Assembly: GCA_947561395.2 (NCBI GenBank)
Contig: OX387184.1
Location: 38,802,766-38,866,765 of the forward strand
DNA length: 64,000 bases
DNA from: Buxus sempervirens
Lineage: Eukaryota > Streptophyta > Magnoliopsida > Buxales > Buxaceae
Direction: 5' to 3'
Position numbers and translations under genes: made by a program. The notes beneath the pieces are model-generated. The model searched no databases. It worked only from the letters and a program-made list of their open reading frames with translations, and was not told the origin of the DNA. Positions 32,281-44,095 of the stretch are shown here, piece after piece; position 1 is the stretch's first letter; each line of letters starts with the position of its first letter.

Positions 32281-34473
32281 AGATTGGCGTTCTTGGAATT
32301 CAGTTGCATGCCATGGAAGGAAGCCTTTATGTGCTCTCCTCGTCATCCTTTTCCACATCATCTTCTCTCTCCTGCGGGAAGATGGCTGGTTCAGATGTAC
32401 GAATCTGTGCTAACATGTCAGAGATGTTTCGTCCTTCGATGGATCTTGGCGTCTCGAGCAGTTCCTTCAAGAATCCTTGATCAATCAAATCTTGAATGTC
32501 ATGCCGCAGGTCCCAACATCGCTTTGTGATATGCCCCGAAGCACCAGAATGGTACTCGCATCGTTCCGCGGAGTTGGAGCTTTTGGTGTTAACCATCTGG
32601 GGGTTCGAGGGCTTAATCTGCACATATCCCTTCTTCAATAGTGTCGACAGCAACTCTGTCAGTGCATATGGTAGGGGTGTAAAAACCCTCCTCATTTTGG
32701 CCTCCATTTTCTTTTTTCATTCTCCTTGGGAGATCCTCTGAATGATTTATCAATCTGTCATGCTTCCCTTTGCCATGGTAGACATTCAGCTTCTTTGTGA
32801 GTTGGGGAACATCTGCTGCTACCGCTTTTCCTTTCTCTCTTCGCATTCGACCATCTGTTAAGGCAGGTGGAAAGCTCACCTCTTGGATGTTCAAGGGTCT
32901 CTTTCCCTTCATGCTTTCAATCTCCTCTTCAAGAATCGCTACTCGAGATCGCAGCTCAAAATTTTCTTCTCCTAACGCTTCCCAGCATTTGTTCCATGTT
33001 TCTTCCCTAATTGTTATTGTCCACAGTAGGCTTTGTGGAGAAGCCACTATGTTGGTTATTTTCTGGGTTGCATCAAGACTTGTCCCTGAGGTACGGTCCA
33101 TGTTGATCGTCGATGTGGTTCCTGCGAAGAGAAACAAACATTAGAAAGTAGAGTACATGATATGAAATACCAAGATGCATGATGATGATGATGATTGTCT
33201 TTCTTTTTCTTTTCCTTTTTCCTTCTTTGCTTCTCTTTTTTTCTCTTTTTTCTCTTTTTTTTTGTTGTATTTTTGTTTTTTATTTTTATTTTTATTTTGG
33301 CGGAGGATCAATTTTGAGTTCCCCAACTTCAAGAAGATCTTGGACTGCATGACGAAGGCCCCAACATCCATCAGTATCATGGCCTTGTGCACCCATGTAG
33401 TACTCACAGCTCTTGCTTGGATCATAGTCCTTCATTTTTTACGCCTTAGGATTTGGCGTTGCCAGTTGCAGGTGTCCCTCTCTCAAGAGCGTTGGTGCCA
33501 ATTCAGCCAGCGTATATGGAAGCAGAGTGAACTCCTGGTTCTTTCTTTCCTCCTTGGTGAGGCGCCTCCTAAGGCAAAACATGGTATTGGTACCGAAAGG
33601 AAGGCTCCCGCTTCTTGAGGAAAGGATGTGAAACGGTGCATAAGGTGTACATGGTTAACTATACTTGTACCATTGTCATTCTCTTACTTCTTCCACTTGA
33701 GATTGTTCCATGCAACAAACTCGTCATGGAACCTCCGAGCTTTTTCCATTTTAACCGCATCCTCAATTCTATCCGCCGCCATGATTAGGTCTGTGAAACT
33801 CGTAGTGCACTGTCCCAACAGGCATTGTGAAGTATGGTTGTCCTAGTGATGATATGAACAACGAAGTCCGCTCTTGTTCAAGAAGAGGGGGTCGTACCAT
33901 GTTGGCTAGTTCCATCCACCTTTTAGCATAGTCTCTCACAGACTCGCTATTCCTCTTTGATAACCTCTGCAATTCTGTTCTGGTCTGAACCATTTGGCTA
34001 TTTAAACGGTATTGTTGGATGAACACGGCGGCGAGGTCATTCCATGTCTTAACCTTCTACTTATCCAGACTTAGAACCAAGAGTATGCTGCCCCAGTTAG
34101 AGATCTCTGGAAGAACTGAACCATAATCTTCTCATCCTTTGTGTATTGGCACATGTCACCAACATAAAATCGCAGGTGTATCAAAGGACAGCTAGTGCCG
34201 TCGAAACTATGCAGTTTAGGACATCAAAATTTTGCTAGCAGTTAGATGTTTGGGAAAACACACATGCTCTCTAAAGTGGTTTCATCCTGCACTGGGTTGG
34301 GCTGGAGTTGCTTCAAGAAGTCTTCTTTCATTGCGGCCATTCGGGCCTCATTGTCTTCCTTCATTGCAGCCAATATTTCCTCAAGCTAGGCCTCTCGTGC
34401 CCTATTCCATTCTCGCTCTTCCTACCCCAGTTGGATAGGCACAAATGGTTCTTGTTGTGGAGGATGGATGGGA
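32281..34473 (-). pseudogene. Element A gag, main part
   Basis: Capsid wording on the minus strand: CPLIHLRFYVGDMCQYTKDE and MVQFFQRSLTGAAYSW (34090-34210), FIQQYRLNSQMVQTRTELQR and SVRDYAKRWMELANMVRPPL (33860-34025). Further left are two related C-terminal modules: CEYYMGAQGHDTDGCWGLRH at about 33345-33405, and CEYHSGASGHITKRCWDLRH at about 32500-32560, each a Cys-His motif typical of Ogre gag. A coiled-coil-like stretch (ENFELRSRVAILEEEIESMK) lies at 32900-32970 between them. Broken in several places; fossil. Confidence 0.82.
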
Positions 34474-34729
34474 TGTAACGCCCCAAATCCGGGTTACGTA
34501 ATAAAAACATTAACTCGTCTCCGAAGGTTAATTTTTCACACAAGATTGATATATCAAAGTGAAGGAAAAACATGAATGAAACAATAACTAGATAATCAGA
34601 GTGTGCTATAATCCCAAACTGAAATAGAAACTATAGCAATACATCTCTAAACTCACATAAACCAAGCAATTGCCCGCCCGTATCGTTCTCTCCAAGATGC
34701 AGCTGAAAACAAAACAAAACAGACGGAAT

Positions 34730-34745
34730 GAGATACGAATATCCC
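34730..34745 (-). other. Conserved S-family UUCG hairpin of S5
   Basis: Sense GGGATA-TTCG-TATCTC. Confidence 0.78.
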
Positions 34746-35077
34746 AGCAAGTAGCACATGCATGCTCAAAACCATTTAGTTCAGTTCTAAAACATGATCC
34801 CATTATAAAACATATACGGTGACGACAACACAGATAATCTGAATAATTCAACGGAAATCCAGCAAATCCATGTAATGTGAACCCGAAATTCCATCATGTA
34901 AATCAAGTGAAAGCATCGATATCAAAACACGAATATAGTTGCCAAACCAAGTGTAACTATGTAACAATACTTCGATGGAACCAAAATTTAAAACAACTAA
35001 AGTATATATGCCTTCGGTCTTAACAAGAATCAACATATACAAAGTCACATTATAGCCATTTCCACGCCTCCAAATGT

Positions 35078-35210
35078 ATATCCGGCTTACTCAGGGTTTA
35101 GGATATTGAAATGACGGCCTACTCAGGGTTTCGTCATCCAATGTTGGCCTACTCCGGGTTTCGGCATTGACAACACTGAACCACTCCAGGTTACGATGCT
35201 GCTCTACACC
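35078..35210 (-). repeat. Hairpin chain, first set of S5
   Basis: Plus-strand stems: ATATCC/GGATAT (35078-35083, 35101-35106), ATGACG/CGTCAT (35111-35116, 35132-35137), CAATG/CATTG (35139-35143, 35165-35169); the fourth unit is degenerate. Loop word in sense AAACCCTGAGTAGG or AAACCCGGAGTAGG. Confidence 0.82.
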
Positions 35211-35393
35211 GGCGGGAGAGATACAAATACCACATAACCGATAAACCACATTCGGTGAACCACAAATACCAATAAACCAGCAAGTAAAGATCACATGACA
35301 AATAAAGTCAAGTCCCAACATTGGTCAATGTCATGTAGTTGCTTAGATTGGTTAATCAACATGCCAAGGCGACATCCACACTTCCATGTACAC

Positions 35394-35513
35394 AGTTCCG
35401 GCCTACTCAGGGTTTCAGAACTCTGAAATGACGGCCTACTCAGGGTTTCGTCATCCAATGCCGGCCTACTTCGGGTTTCGGCTTTGACAACCTGGCCTAC
35501 TTAGGGTTTCAGG
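35394..35513 (-). repeat. Hairpin chain, second set of S5
   Basis: Plus-strand stems: AGTTC/GAACT (35394-35398, 35418-35422), ATGACG/CGTCAT (35428-35433, 35449-35454), CCG/CGG (35461-35463, 35479-35481), CCTG/CAGG (35491-35494, 35510-35513). The last one replaces CCAG/CTGG of S1, S4 and S9 by paired substitutions. Confidence 0.85.
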
Positions 35514-36185
35514 CTGCTCTACACCGGTCGTGGCAACACTCAAGGCCATGCCATTACACCAATGAAGCAAAAACATTACATTACTAAGCTTAAACATGGA
35601 TCCAGGACAAGCTAAACCAGTAGCAATCTCTAGTTCAACATTTTTAACATAATCGATAAAATAGTATGCAAATCTAACATATAACGCGACAACGGTTAAA
35701 CACGGTTACAGGTTATCATGGGTCACTCAGGACCAAATTACTCCATCATGGAGGTTCCAAGTATAATCTTTAATCCAACTGCCAATATCAAACACTATTT
35801 AATGCAAAAGTCTCAAGAATGCTTACTTTTTATAATCTACCCATAATATAAAGTTAATTAAAATCAAGTCAATCAAGAGATATCAAATCTGAAATTTTAA
35901 GTGCTAAACATAGCGGTACAGATAACATCAAAACAATGGAAAACTAGTTGATTACTTGCAAACATGTATATGTAGAAATTTGCTCATTAATTTCCTTGAA
36001 ATCAATTCTACTACTTCATTCTCTAACATTGTAGTGTAGGAATTCTATTTCACAACCCATTTCAAAACATGAATAACACCTCTCTAGGTGGCTATGAAAT
36101 ATTATCTAAGTAACAAAACACAAATCTGTGTATCTTAGAGATTAGCCGCCCAAGGCTGCCGCACAAGGCTATAAAAACAGGGGCT

Positions 36186-36555
36186 GGTGCCTACCTGACT
36201 TCAGTAGGCACCCCTAAGCATACTTGATATGGTTAGTCTCCACTCAATCAACAAGTCACTGTACTTCCCACCCAGAGTTTTCTGAACTACCAACTCCAAT
36301 ATAAATACGCCCTTCAGGATTTCTAAACATTCAAGCTCAATACTCACATCCCTTTACTAAATGCCTTCAAACCCAACCTCACCTATACCTATACCAAGAC
36401 TTCCTCTAACAACCCCATTGGTAACATCTCCAGCCCTTAAACAAGCCCATAGAATAGCATTTGTACACTTTAAACCAAATTTACTGAGTATACGGAAACA
36501 GCCGCACTTGGCTGGAATGAGATGGCTGGGCGCCTACCTATAGAGGTTGGCGCCC
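36186..36555 (-). repeat. GC palindrome words of S5
   Basis: GGTGCCTAC-9 nt-GTAGGCACC (36186-36212) and GGGCGCC-T-ACCT-ATAG-AGGT-T-GGCGCCC, with one extra A in the loop (36528-36555), plus GCGCCCACCTCATGAGGTAG near 36586. Each is a long inverted repeat in AT-rich sequence. Confidence 0.82.
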
Positions 36556-37779
36556 CTGAGCCTTCTCTAAAAATGTGAACCAGCGCCCACCTCATGAGGT
36601 AGGCACTGGTTAGCGCCAGGTGTAAATTATAATCGACTTTCTGTAGATTTAATTCCTAACATTTTTGAACATAAGTTCTACTGTAATAAAAATTTGATTA
36701 TGATCCTAAATCTTCTAAAAACTAAAACAAAGGTATTCGACCTAAATTAGATCAGATTTCATGATAATAATTCAGAAATTGACATGCTTCATGCTTACGG
36801 TCGATCAATCCCATTTTTAAACAACTGAGTGATGAAATCTAACAAATGCATTGGCAAACCTCAAAATAAGTGCTACTCACCTGCTATGATCAGATCTCAC
36901 TCTAATATGCAATTCTCTTATTCAGAAATTCCAAATTTCATATGATCACCGATTGGCAACAACTCAGAATTTCACTTCTAATCGTCAGTCACTCACTGAA
37001 CACAGAGAAATTGAGAATCTGATCAGATCTGATTCGCAGCCTAATTATTAACCAATTATTCATGAATCTGAGGTTAGAAATCACTCACATGAACGCTAAC
37101 CGAACTGAGTTAGATCTGAATAAAATCACACAACCAGAGACGCTCAGACCTCAATCCACTCGCTGATTTACCTCAGATTGATCTTTGATCACTTCAATTT
37201 CTGATCCTCAATTCTCCTCCTTCTCTTCTCCACAAATTTGGTTCAATCCAGTAGCTGAAATCTCCTCTGATCCGTTCGTGCAAAAACCCGAAAACTCAAA
37301 AACGACTATTATTTATAATTTGTCATTGGCGCTCAAATGCCAACCTCATTTCATGATCCGCTGTGAGCTCGCCCGCAGTGACTCCCTACCTAAGCAGCTC
37401 TTTAACACATGATCCAATGATTACCTCTCCACCTAACCACCTACATTAGCACTCCACTAAAATTATAATAAATTTTAAACATAATAATTATTTAGATTAT
37501 TATCATAATCACCACTGACCTTAATTTACGTCCTTCCGTACTTAATTTAGTAAAATCCCCAAAATACCCTTTACTTGCTACACCACCGAACCACCAAACC
37601 CCAACCAATGAAACTCAAATAACCAATTTTACATTTTAAAATAATTCATCCTACCTTAATTTTGAAATTTTACTCTAAATAACTTCCTTTTCTCCATCTC
37701 TTAAAGTTTCCATTAAATGAAATCGATTAACAACCATAAAATACAATTTTTAATGTTATTAAAAATTAGGGATTTTACA

Positions 37780-37995
37780 TAGGAACTGCCGCCGGATGTG
37801 GGAATGGAGTGTCCCGTGGTTGCGGATGTGCTGCCATGGGTGCTGGCTAAGGTGGTTTCCCCTGCTGGGTTTCTGGCATTTGAATCCCCGTGGCACACAT
37901 CATGGCCACTTGTTAGCCTAGATCCGTTATGACTGGTTGCTCTTCGGCCCTTTGCTGTGATGATGATGGAGTTGGGGCCTTAGAAGAATTCATTG
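37780..37995 (-). pseudogene. Element A gag, N-terminal piece
   Basis: Likely start near 37994: MNSSKAPTPSSSQQRAEEQP, then MMCATGIQMPETQQGKPP and PAPMAAHPQPRDTPFPHP. Pro/Ser/Gln-rich N-terminus as in Ogre-type gag. S5 separates it from the main part. Fossil. Confidence 0.7.
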
Positions 37996-39265
37996 CAGTC
38001 CTCTCTTACTGCGAATGCAGCATTCTGAATGGTGCTCTCAATGTGAAATATCTAAATTGTACATGTTTATCAAGAATCTTGATCAGTCCTTCTCTAACTA
38101 TGAATGAGGTGTCGTGTGTGACAAGAATGTTACACCATGAGTGGTGCTCTTGTGCCATGGTTGCAAAACAAATACAATTAGGTTCATGCATGAAAGTCAT
38201 GGCTTGACAAAACAACACTGTGAAGAGTGCGTAACGGTGCCCTAGTTAATCAGAAGTTTCTTATGAAAATTGTGCAGTTTAAAAGTTTGCAATTTTGGTC
38301 TTTTAGAGATTTGAGACTCTGGAGACCATACCGTATCTGACGGTTTTCAAACTTGTGCGACACATGTTTTATGAGCGGAAACCCTAGAAAATCATGTCGT
38401 GAGGATTAAACCTCAAAATTATGCCTTGATCGGCATCGATTGTAAATTCCTTTGAAATCATGCAATGGCAAGTGAATTATAAAAATCAGGAAACACGTCC
38501 TGGATAGCCTGCATCATGCCATGAATGGCATGCCACAAGATGGGCGATTTGATTTTTGTCTATACGGTTAGCTCAATATAACCACAAATGACGGTTTATT
38601 GCGCGTCGCAAGAGACGATGTTAATGTATGTCGTGGAAAACGATTCAATGTAGGCCCAAAGACCACTTTATTGTGTGCTTTGAAAAAGCAACTTTGATGT
38701 GCGCCCCAGAAGGCGGCTTGATGTACGCTCAGAGGCGATTCGATGTATGCCCGTAGGTGATTCGATGTACGCCCGAAGGCGATTTGATGTACGCTTGAAG
38801 GCAATTTGATGTATGCTCAGAGGCAATTTGATGTATGCTCAGAGGCGATTTTGGTTTTGGAAATTCTTTTGTGCATTTTTGAAAATGGTTTGACCAAATG
38901 TGTTTGTGTAAATGATCTCGAAGTGCGTGCGCTTAATGCATGAACAGGCATGCACATGAATAAAGTGAAGGTTAAGTTATATTACCATCCTAAGAGTCCT
39001 AAAAAAGTGTGTACAGTCCTAAAAAAGATTGGTGCCCATCAAGGCACGACTCCTAAACATACTTGTGTAAGGAAGCACGTCCAAGTCCTGATCAGCCTTT
39101 GTCTTTCATCTATTCTTTTGTCTACTTTTGGTATCGAACCACAGCAAAACTTATAACTTGCCAGCAAGGGCGAAATTTACATGATATTTACAAAAATCTG
39201 CAAAGAATTCACCTTTAGGGTTATTGGGAGCCCAAAAGAAGGGTACAAATTGCTTCAAAGGTTGG
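37996..39265 (-). other. Element A leader (5' untranslated region)
   Basis: No coding signal. The right part (about 38990-39265) is an inverted copy of element B's leader at 44205-44450: shared words TTGGGCTCCCAA, ACCCTAAAGGTGAAT, GTAAATTTCGCCCT, CGTGCTTCC and ACACAAGTATGT in the same order. It contains the 22-bp array at 38695-38852. Confidence 0.75.
38695..38852 (-). repeat. 22-bp tandem array in the leader of element A (about 7 copies)
   Basis: Unit GATGTAYGCYCRAAGGCGATTT: copies from about 38695, 38719, 38741, 38763, 38785, 38807 and 38829; weaker copies extend left to about 38640. Confidence 0.85.
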
Positions 39266-39959
39266 TGTCAGCACCTCATTTTTGCACCACCAGAAATGAA
39301 AAATGAAAACCTTCATTGAAAAAGTCAAACCCAGAGGGGTGAAAAAGTTGACTTTTTGATCCAGTACAAATCGACCACCAAACCTCTTCCCATTGAAAGG
39401 GAAATTCCGACATGATTCTAACGTGACTGAGTTTGCTCGAATCGGAGACCGGATGAAGAAGTTATGAGTTGATCAAACTTAAGGGGAGCAGAAATTGCCT
39501 TTCTGCTCGAGCCCAATTCAGCTACCAAACTTGATTCATCAGATAAAAAATCTCAACACGATTCCGATTCAACTGAGTTTGCCGGAATTGGAGCGCCGGA
39601 GGAGAAAATATAAGCAAAACTGGCTCCGAGGGAGCAATTTCACACTTTTGCTAAAAACCTGAATTTGCTGCCAAACTTCAACTTAGTGGATAGAGATCTC
39701 GACCTGATTCCAATGCCACTGAGTTTGCCAAAATCGAACATCGGATGAAAAAGTTATGGCAAGTCAAAGTTTTAGGAAAACTGCCCAAGTGGCAAGAAAG
39801 CAGAAAAGGACAAAATAAATTAAAAATCAAGATTAAAATAATAATATTTACTAAAATATCTCTTTCTCATAATTAAAATAAATGAAAAACAAAAGAAAAA
39901 ATCGAATAAGATTTGAAGATTTCAAAAAAATGGAGAAAATTTTGAAATCCGCATATATA

Positions 39960-40100
39960 AAACGTGCGCGTCCGCACTGTATGTGCAGACGTGTCGTGTC
40001 CGCACATGTAGTGCGGATTCGTCCTTATCCGTTCGGACAGCTGGCGACAGCTAGCATATCGCGTAGAGATCGCGCACGTTTTAAATATGATCCGCACTTT
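39960..40100 (+). repeat. Promoter-side GC phrase block of O4
   Basis: Words TCCGCAC, GTGCGGA, TGCGGCC and CGCGCACG; perfect stem TCCGCAC-ATGTA-GTGCGGA at 39999-40017. The TATA follows about 30 bp later. Confidence 0.8.
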
Positions 40101-41464
40101 GTCTGCGGCCTAGGCTTTCTGACCCGCTTTGTCTATAAAAGGGGTCCCTAGCCCCCATTGCCCAAGCTTGCTGACCTACTTTGTCCCCACCTGTCCCCCT
40201 ACAACCAGTGATCTTTCAAACCTTTAAACCCTTTCCAAATTCTTATTTTACCCTTTTAGACCATCCCTTTCACCCTTTCTTACTCTTCTAACCCTTTGAG
40301 GACTAAAAAAGACCATTCTTGAAGCCAAAAGAAGACTCCCAAGGCTGCTATCTACATCATTTGGGAGACCATCATACATCCAAGAGTAAAACAAACTCAA
40401 GGTGAGAATACTTGTCATCTTTCATTTAATATATATCAAGATGAAGCTCTTTTGAGTTTGTTTCCTTTTGAATCATTTTGGGCTTATTATTTAGTACCTA
40501 TTTCTAATCGTTTTGCTCTTATTTTGCATGCCACGGGAGTCCCCATGAAAAGGGGGGACTCCTCATACGAAAAGATGAGAGAAGAGAGTCCTATATGAAG
40601 GAAAAGTCTTACTTAAATACTCTTGGATTTACTCTTTCCATGCTGATTTTTCTATTCAAAGAGGGGGCCCTCTTCATTCAATCTAATGTACCCTTAACTC
40701 TCTTCTCCCTCTTCCCTTTCAACTAGAGTAAGTGGTTTGTTATTTTATGTGTTTGCTTGTTTATGCCTTTCTCATTCACATCTATAGCTATATGCAAGAG
40801 TACCTTATATTCATCTTGCATGTCCATGTATAGCTTAGCATGCTATCTTTTTTTATGTATATCAAAACAAGTCTTATGTACATGCATGAGTAGTTTTTAG
40901 GTAAGATTAGGTTTTCTCTTGACTACCTTTTTCTTACTTTATGTAAATAGAAGTAGATGTCATTTTCATTTAGCATGTTTTCACCATTGATTTAAATGTT
41001 TTAAATGTTTCTTCTTTAGGAAATGAACATCGAACACACACATTCACTTGTAGTGCATAAAAGCTCACTTATAATCTATTCTAACTAAGTTTTCTCTATC
41101 ATAAATATTATTATGGGATTTCATTTTCGTTAGTCCATTAGCACATACTTCTTTACATTACTTCCGGTATATCTAGTTCACTTTCCAAAGTGTGTTTGAT
41201 CCTTTAGATGCCTCACTTTACTTGTTGTTATTAGGTGTCTCATATCAGCATCCTCATGCATGATTACTCCTTTTAGTTTAGTTTTTGTGTTTGCTTATTG
41301 ATGGATTGAAAGAACATGTGATTGATTCGTTAAAAGAAGCTTGATTGGTGTTAAAAATGAACATTTCAACTATTGTGAGTTTACTCTGAAACTCACAACA
41401 GGTTGCGAGCACCCCTGGAGGAAGGGCGAACGGGTCCCAATTGCATTTTTGCCCCTTTTTGGGA

Positions 41465-41550
41465 TTCGGGTCGGATCCGCATACTAAGAGCGGATCAGAC
41501 CCGACCGCACTATATGTGTGGACAAGTCTAATCCGCACAGGGTATGCGGT
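41465..41550 (+). repeat. Downstream GC phrase block of O4
   Basis: GATCCGC-9 nt-GCGGATC (41474-41496) framed by GGGTC/GACCC, then CCGCACTATATGTGTGGACA and TCCGCACAGGGTATGCGGTC. It reuses the TCCGCAC word of the promoter-side block. Confidence 0.78.
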
Positions 41551-42341
41551 CAGACCCATTTAACCCTTAAAACCGATTTTCTTTGATTCGGACCCATTTG
41601 ACCCGACCCGATCTTAATTAATTTGAACCAAATGAGCTTTTGGGTTAACCCAAGCCCTAATTTTGAGACTTGGGCCCATCAAGGCATTGTAGGCCTTCCA
41701 ACGAGGCCCACATTCAGTCCGGCCCAAACCAGGGTCCATTTCGATAATGGGCCCACGGCCACTTTAATAATTACCCATGGGTCACCCCAAGCCCAATGGG
41801 CCTTAAAAGATTTAACCCACTTAATTAATTTGTAAATTTAATTAAACCCAAAATCAAATAACCTAAACCAATAAAAGGGTTACCCAATATAACCCTAAAT
41901 GGGCCTTGGGCTTAACTTAAGCCCAACATGGCACCCAATGGGCCTTTCAACAGGGCCCATATCCAACCCATTTCACCAAAGGCTAAAAAGTTAAAATCAA
42001 CTAAAATAAAGGGGACCCACACTTTTGAGGGTCCCACCCAGACATAATAAAGGTACATGTTGGCTTAGGAAATAAGAGTGAGATTAAGTTGACTAGAACT
42101 AGGAAGACCCGAGGGACCCGTCCGACCTACGAGGGGGGGGGGGGGGCCGGGGTGTCTTCGGACTTTCCCGTACATAACTGAAAACTTACCCGGAAACTCT
42201 AAAAAGCTGCAGACCAATCAGATAGACTCGTCTAGGCACCCTGGTGTCTGCCTGCACCTTTTAGGCAGTGGCGACTCCGATTATCCTGAGGCATGCACCG
42301 CCACATGCACCTCGCCCGTGCGAGATCCCATGCGCATAGCT

Positions 42342-42359
42342 TGGCGACTCCGCTAGGGA
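42342..42359 (+). other. Primer binding site of element B
   Basis: TGGCGACTCCGCTAGGGA, three bases inside the LTR end. This is the primer-site class seen in Ogre/Tat elements; the tRNA (recalled as Arg) was not checked. Confidence 0.72.
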
Positions 42360-43292
42360 AACCCCTCAACCCAGTCGGACCCTGGTTCAAAAGAGTCAAC
42401 TAAGATGGATAAAGACTGGTTTAGGAATTTTTTGCTGCCTAATCTTAGTGAAATGTAGAATACACATAATTGTATATTCTGGGGAGTCCTGTCACAAAGG
42501 ACGAGATAATAGCCTAAGGTTTGTAGATTTTAAGCGAGACCACTGTGACCCCTCCACTTACCTAGGGACTCTCCCAGAACATCGTATTGTGTGCCAATTC
42601 TGGACTTCACTATAAAAAGACAGTAAAGAACCCTTTACCGATCAAATATCCAAAACTCACCTAATTAGACACAGCACTTTGCCCAACTGCACACACAGGC
42701 ACCCCACACCACTGTGGATAATTTTCCTTTCAGCATTAACTACATGGAGTGACACACGAGGGAGGCTGTGTGGATGATCCAATTTGAATGCCTTCATGGA
42801 TGGATTGTGAATGCTCTTCTTCACCAAAACCTAGACCTCTCTAGCAGCCACCCTTCTGTTCCTATGAACTTACTTTGGGACGGTATTAGCCCCACGCTCC
42901 CTTGGCTTGCTGGGGAAAGCAAGGTAAACCCATCTCCTCAGGTTTTTGGATTCCTTAACGCCACTGGTTTCTTGCTGTGGTATGTGAGGGTCTAGTGCTA
43001 CTTGGCTCAGACCCTTGTAGGCGGATGCCTTGGGCTGGGTATCCTTCCCCACCTATTGTTTCTGATAAACCATGACTTTGTGAATGTGATGAGAATGATG
43101 AAGTAAAGAAGAATAAAATCAATTTAAAACCCAAGAGTCCATCAGGGGCAGCAACTCCCACCTTTTTCATCAAACTGAGTGAACCTTAGACAGGGGTTGC
43201 CTTAGCCCTAATTCAGGAAGCCAACTGAATTTTGATCAGGGGAGCCACCCCAGATCCATGCATTGAGTCCTATGAGCCGTGGGCATTGACCC

Positions 43293-44095
43293 TGTGCGCG
43301 AGTCGGAAAAACGCCGCACCGCGGGGGCGCACGGATTTCATGCGTGCCTCCGGATGGGTAAAACGGGAAGGTTGAAGTCGCCACCGCCTGATGGGGTGCG
43401 GACGGACACCTGGGTGCCAAAGTTTGTCTATCGGGCTGATCTGCGGCTTGAGATTCTAAGTAGGGCCTCAGTTGCAGTCCGGGAGAGTCCATAGACACCC
43501 CGGTTCACCCCGTCAGTTGACGGGTCCCATAATATTTTTCTGGTTTGAGTCAACTCGGTCTTCACTCACTCCAGCAAGTAATTTAGTTAAGTCTAGCGGG
43601 ACCACCTGAGTGGTGTGGGTCCCTTTAATTAATTTTTTCTTGTTTAATTAGTGTGAACTGGTCTGATTGGGTGGGCCCCGTTGGAAGGCCCTTGAATTCC
43701 TTGGTGGGCTTGGTTAATTCCACATGTCCCCTGGTGGGCCTCAGTCTAGCCTGAGAGGCCCTTTGGGCTTTGGTTAGTTTGGTTGTTTTTAACTTAGGGC
43801 TTATCAGAGTCCTCTATTCATTGGGGCAGGGCTAAGCAACTGTTTTGGGGTTTAGTAGAAAGTCAATTTTTGCTCCCCTTAAGTTTGACCGCCCTGTAAA
43901 TCCTTCATCCGGGCTCCGATTCCAGCAAACTCAGTTGCGTTGGAACCGTGTCGGGATTCTCTATCCACTGAGATAAAGCAAGGTGGTCAATTACCACTTG
44001 ATCAAAAAGTCAACTTTTGCCCCCTTAGGGTTTGACTTTCCAGCTAGGGTTTGCATTTCTGGCACTTCCGGGGGCGCGAAAATGAGGTGCTTATA
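43293..44095 (-). mobile_element. O5: compact O-family solo LTR (803 bp) with GACCC duplication
   Basis: Left end TGTGCGCGAGTCGG, right end GAGGTGCTTATA; GACCC at 43288-43292 and 44096-44100. It has the conserved 3' part (43310-43560) and two U3 repeat units (43850-44095), but lacks the roughly 2 kb middle with TATA and GC blocks present in O1, O4 and O6. Confidence 0.83.

Larger units (their letters stand above)
34474..37779 (-). mobile_element. S5: solo S-family LTR inside element A gag
   Basis: Plus-strand ends TGTAACGCCCC (34474) and GGGATTTTACA (37779). Flanks TGGGA (34469-34473) and TAGGA (37780-37784) match at four of five bases. Sense features: TATA-like TTATAAATAATAG near 37315, donor-like GTGAGTAGCAC at 36880, palindromic GC words 36186-36212 and 36528-36555, two hairpin chains (35078-35210, 35394-35513), hairpin 34730-34745, acceptor-like TTTTCAG near 34703. 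3306 bp, no internal region. Confidence 0.86.
17761..39265 (-). mobile_element. Element A: Ogre/Tat-like retroelement with gag only (5' LTR outside the window)
   Basis: On the minus strand: leader (39265-37996), gag remains (37995-37780 and 34473-32281, split by S5), non-coding tract with tandem repeats (32280-28524), polypurine tract (28523-28508), 3' LTR O3 (28507-17761). There is no recognisable protease, RT, RNase H or integrase between gag and the 3' LTR, so A looks like a gag-only non-autonomous derivative (compare TR-GAG elements). Gag is broken in several places. Element B inserted in its leader at 39266. Confidence 0.75.
39266..42338 (+). mobile_element. O4: 5' LTR of element B (3073 bp)
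   Basis: Starts TGTCAGCACCTCATTTTTGC at 39266 and ends ...CCCATGCGCATA at 42338, next to the primer site. U3 repeats 39290-39770; GC block 39960-40100 just before the TATA (TCTATAAAAGGGG, 40132-40144); second GC block 41465-41550; G run 42133-42146; conserved 3' end with GGTGTCTGCCTGCACC and AGTGGCGACTCCG. Confidence 0.87.

Noticed and set aside
33175-33618. 147-codon plus-strand frame
   Set aside because: Antisense of element A gag.
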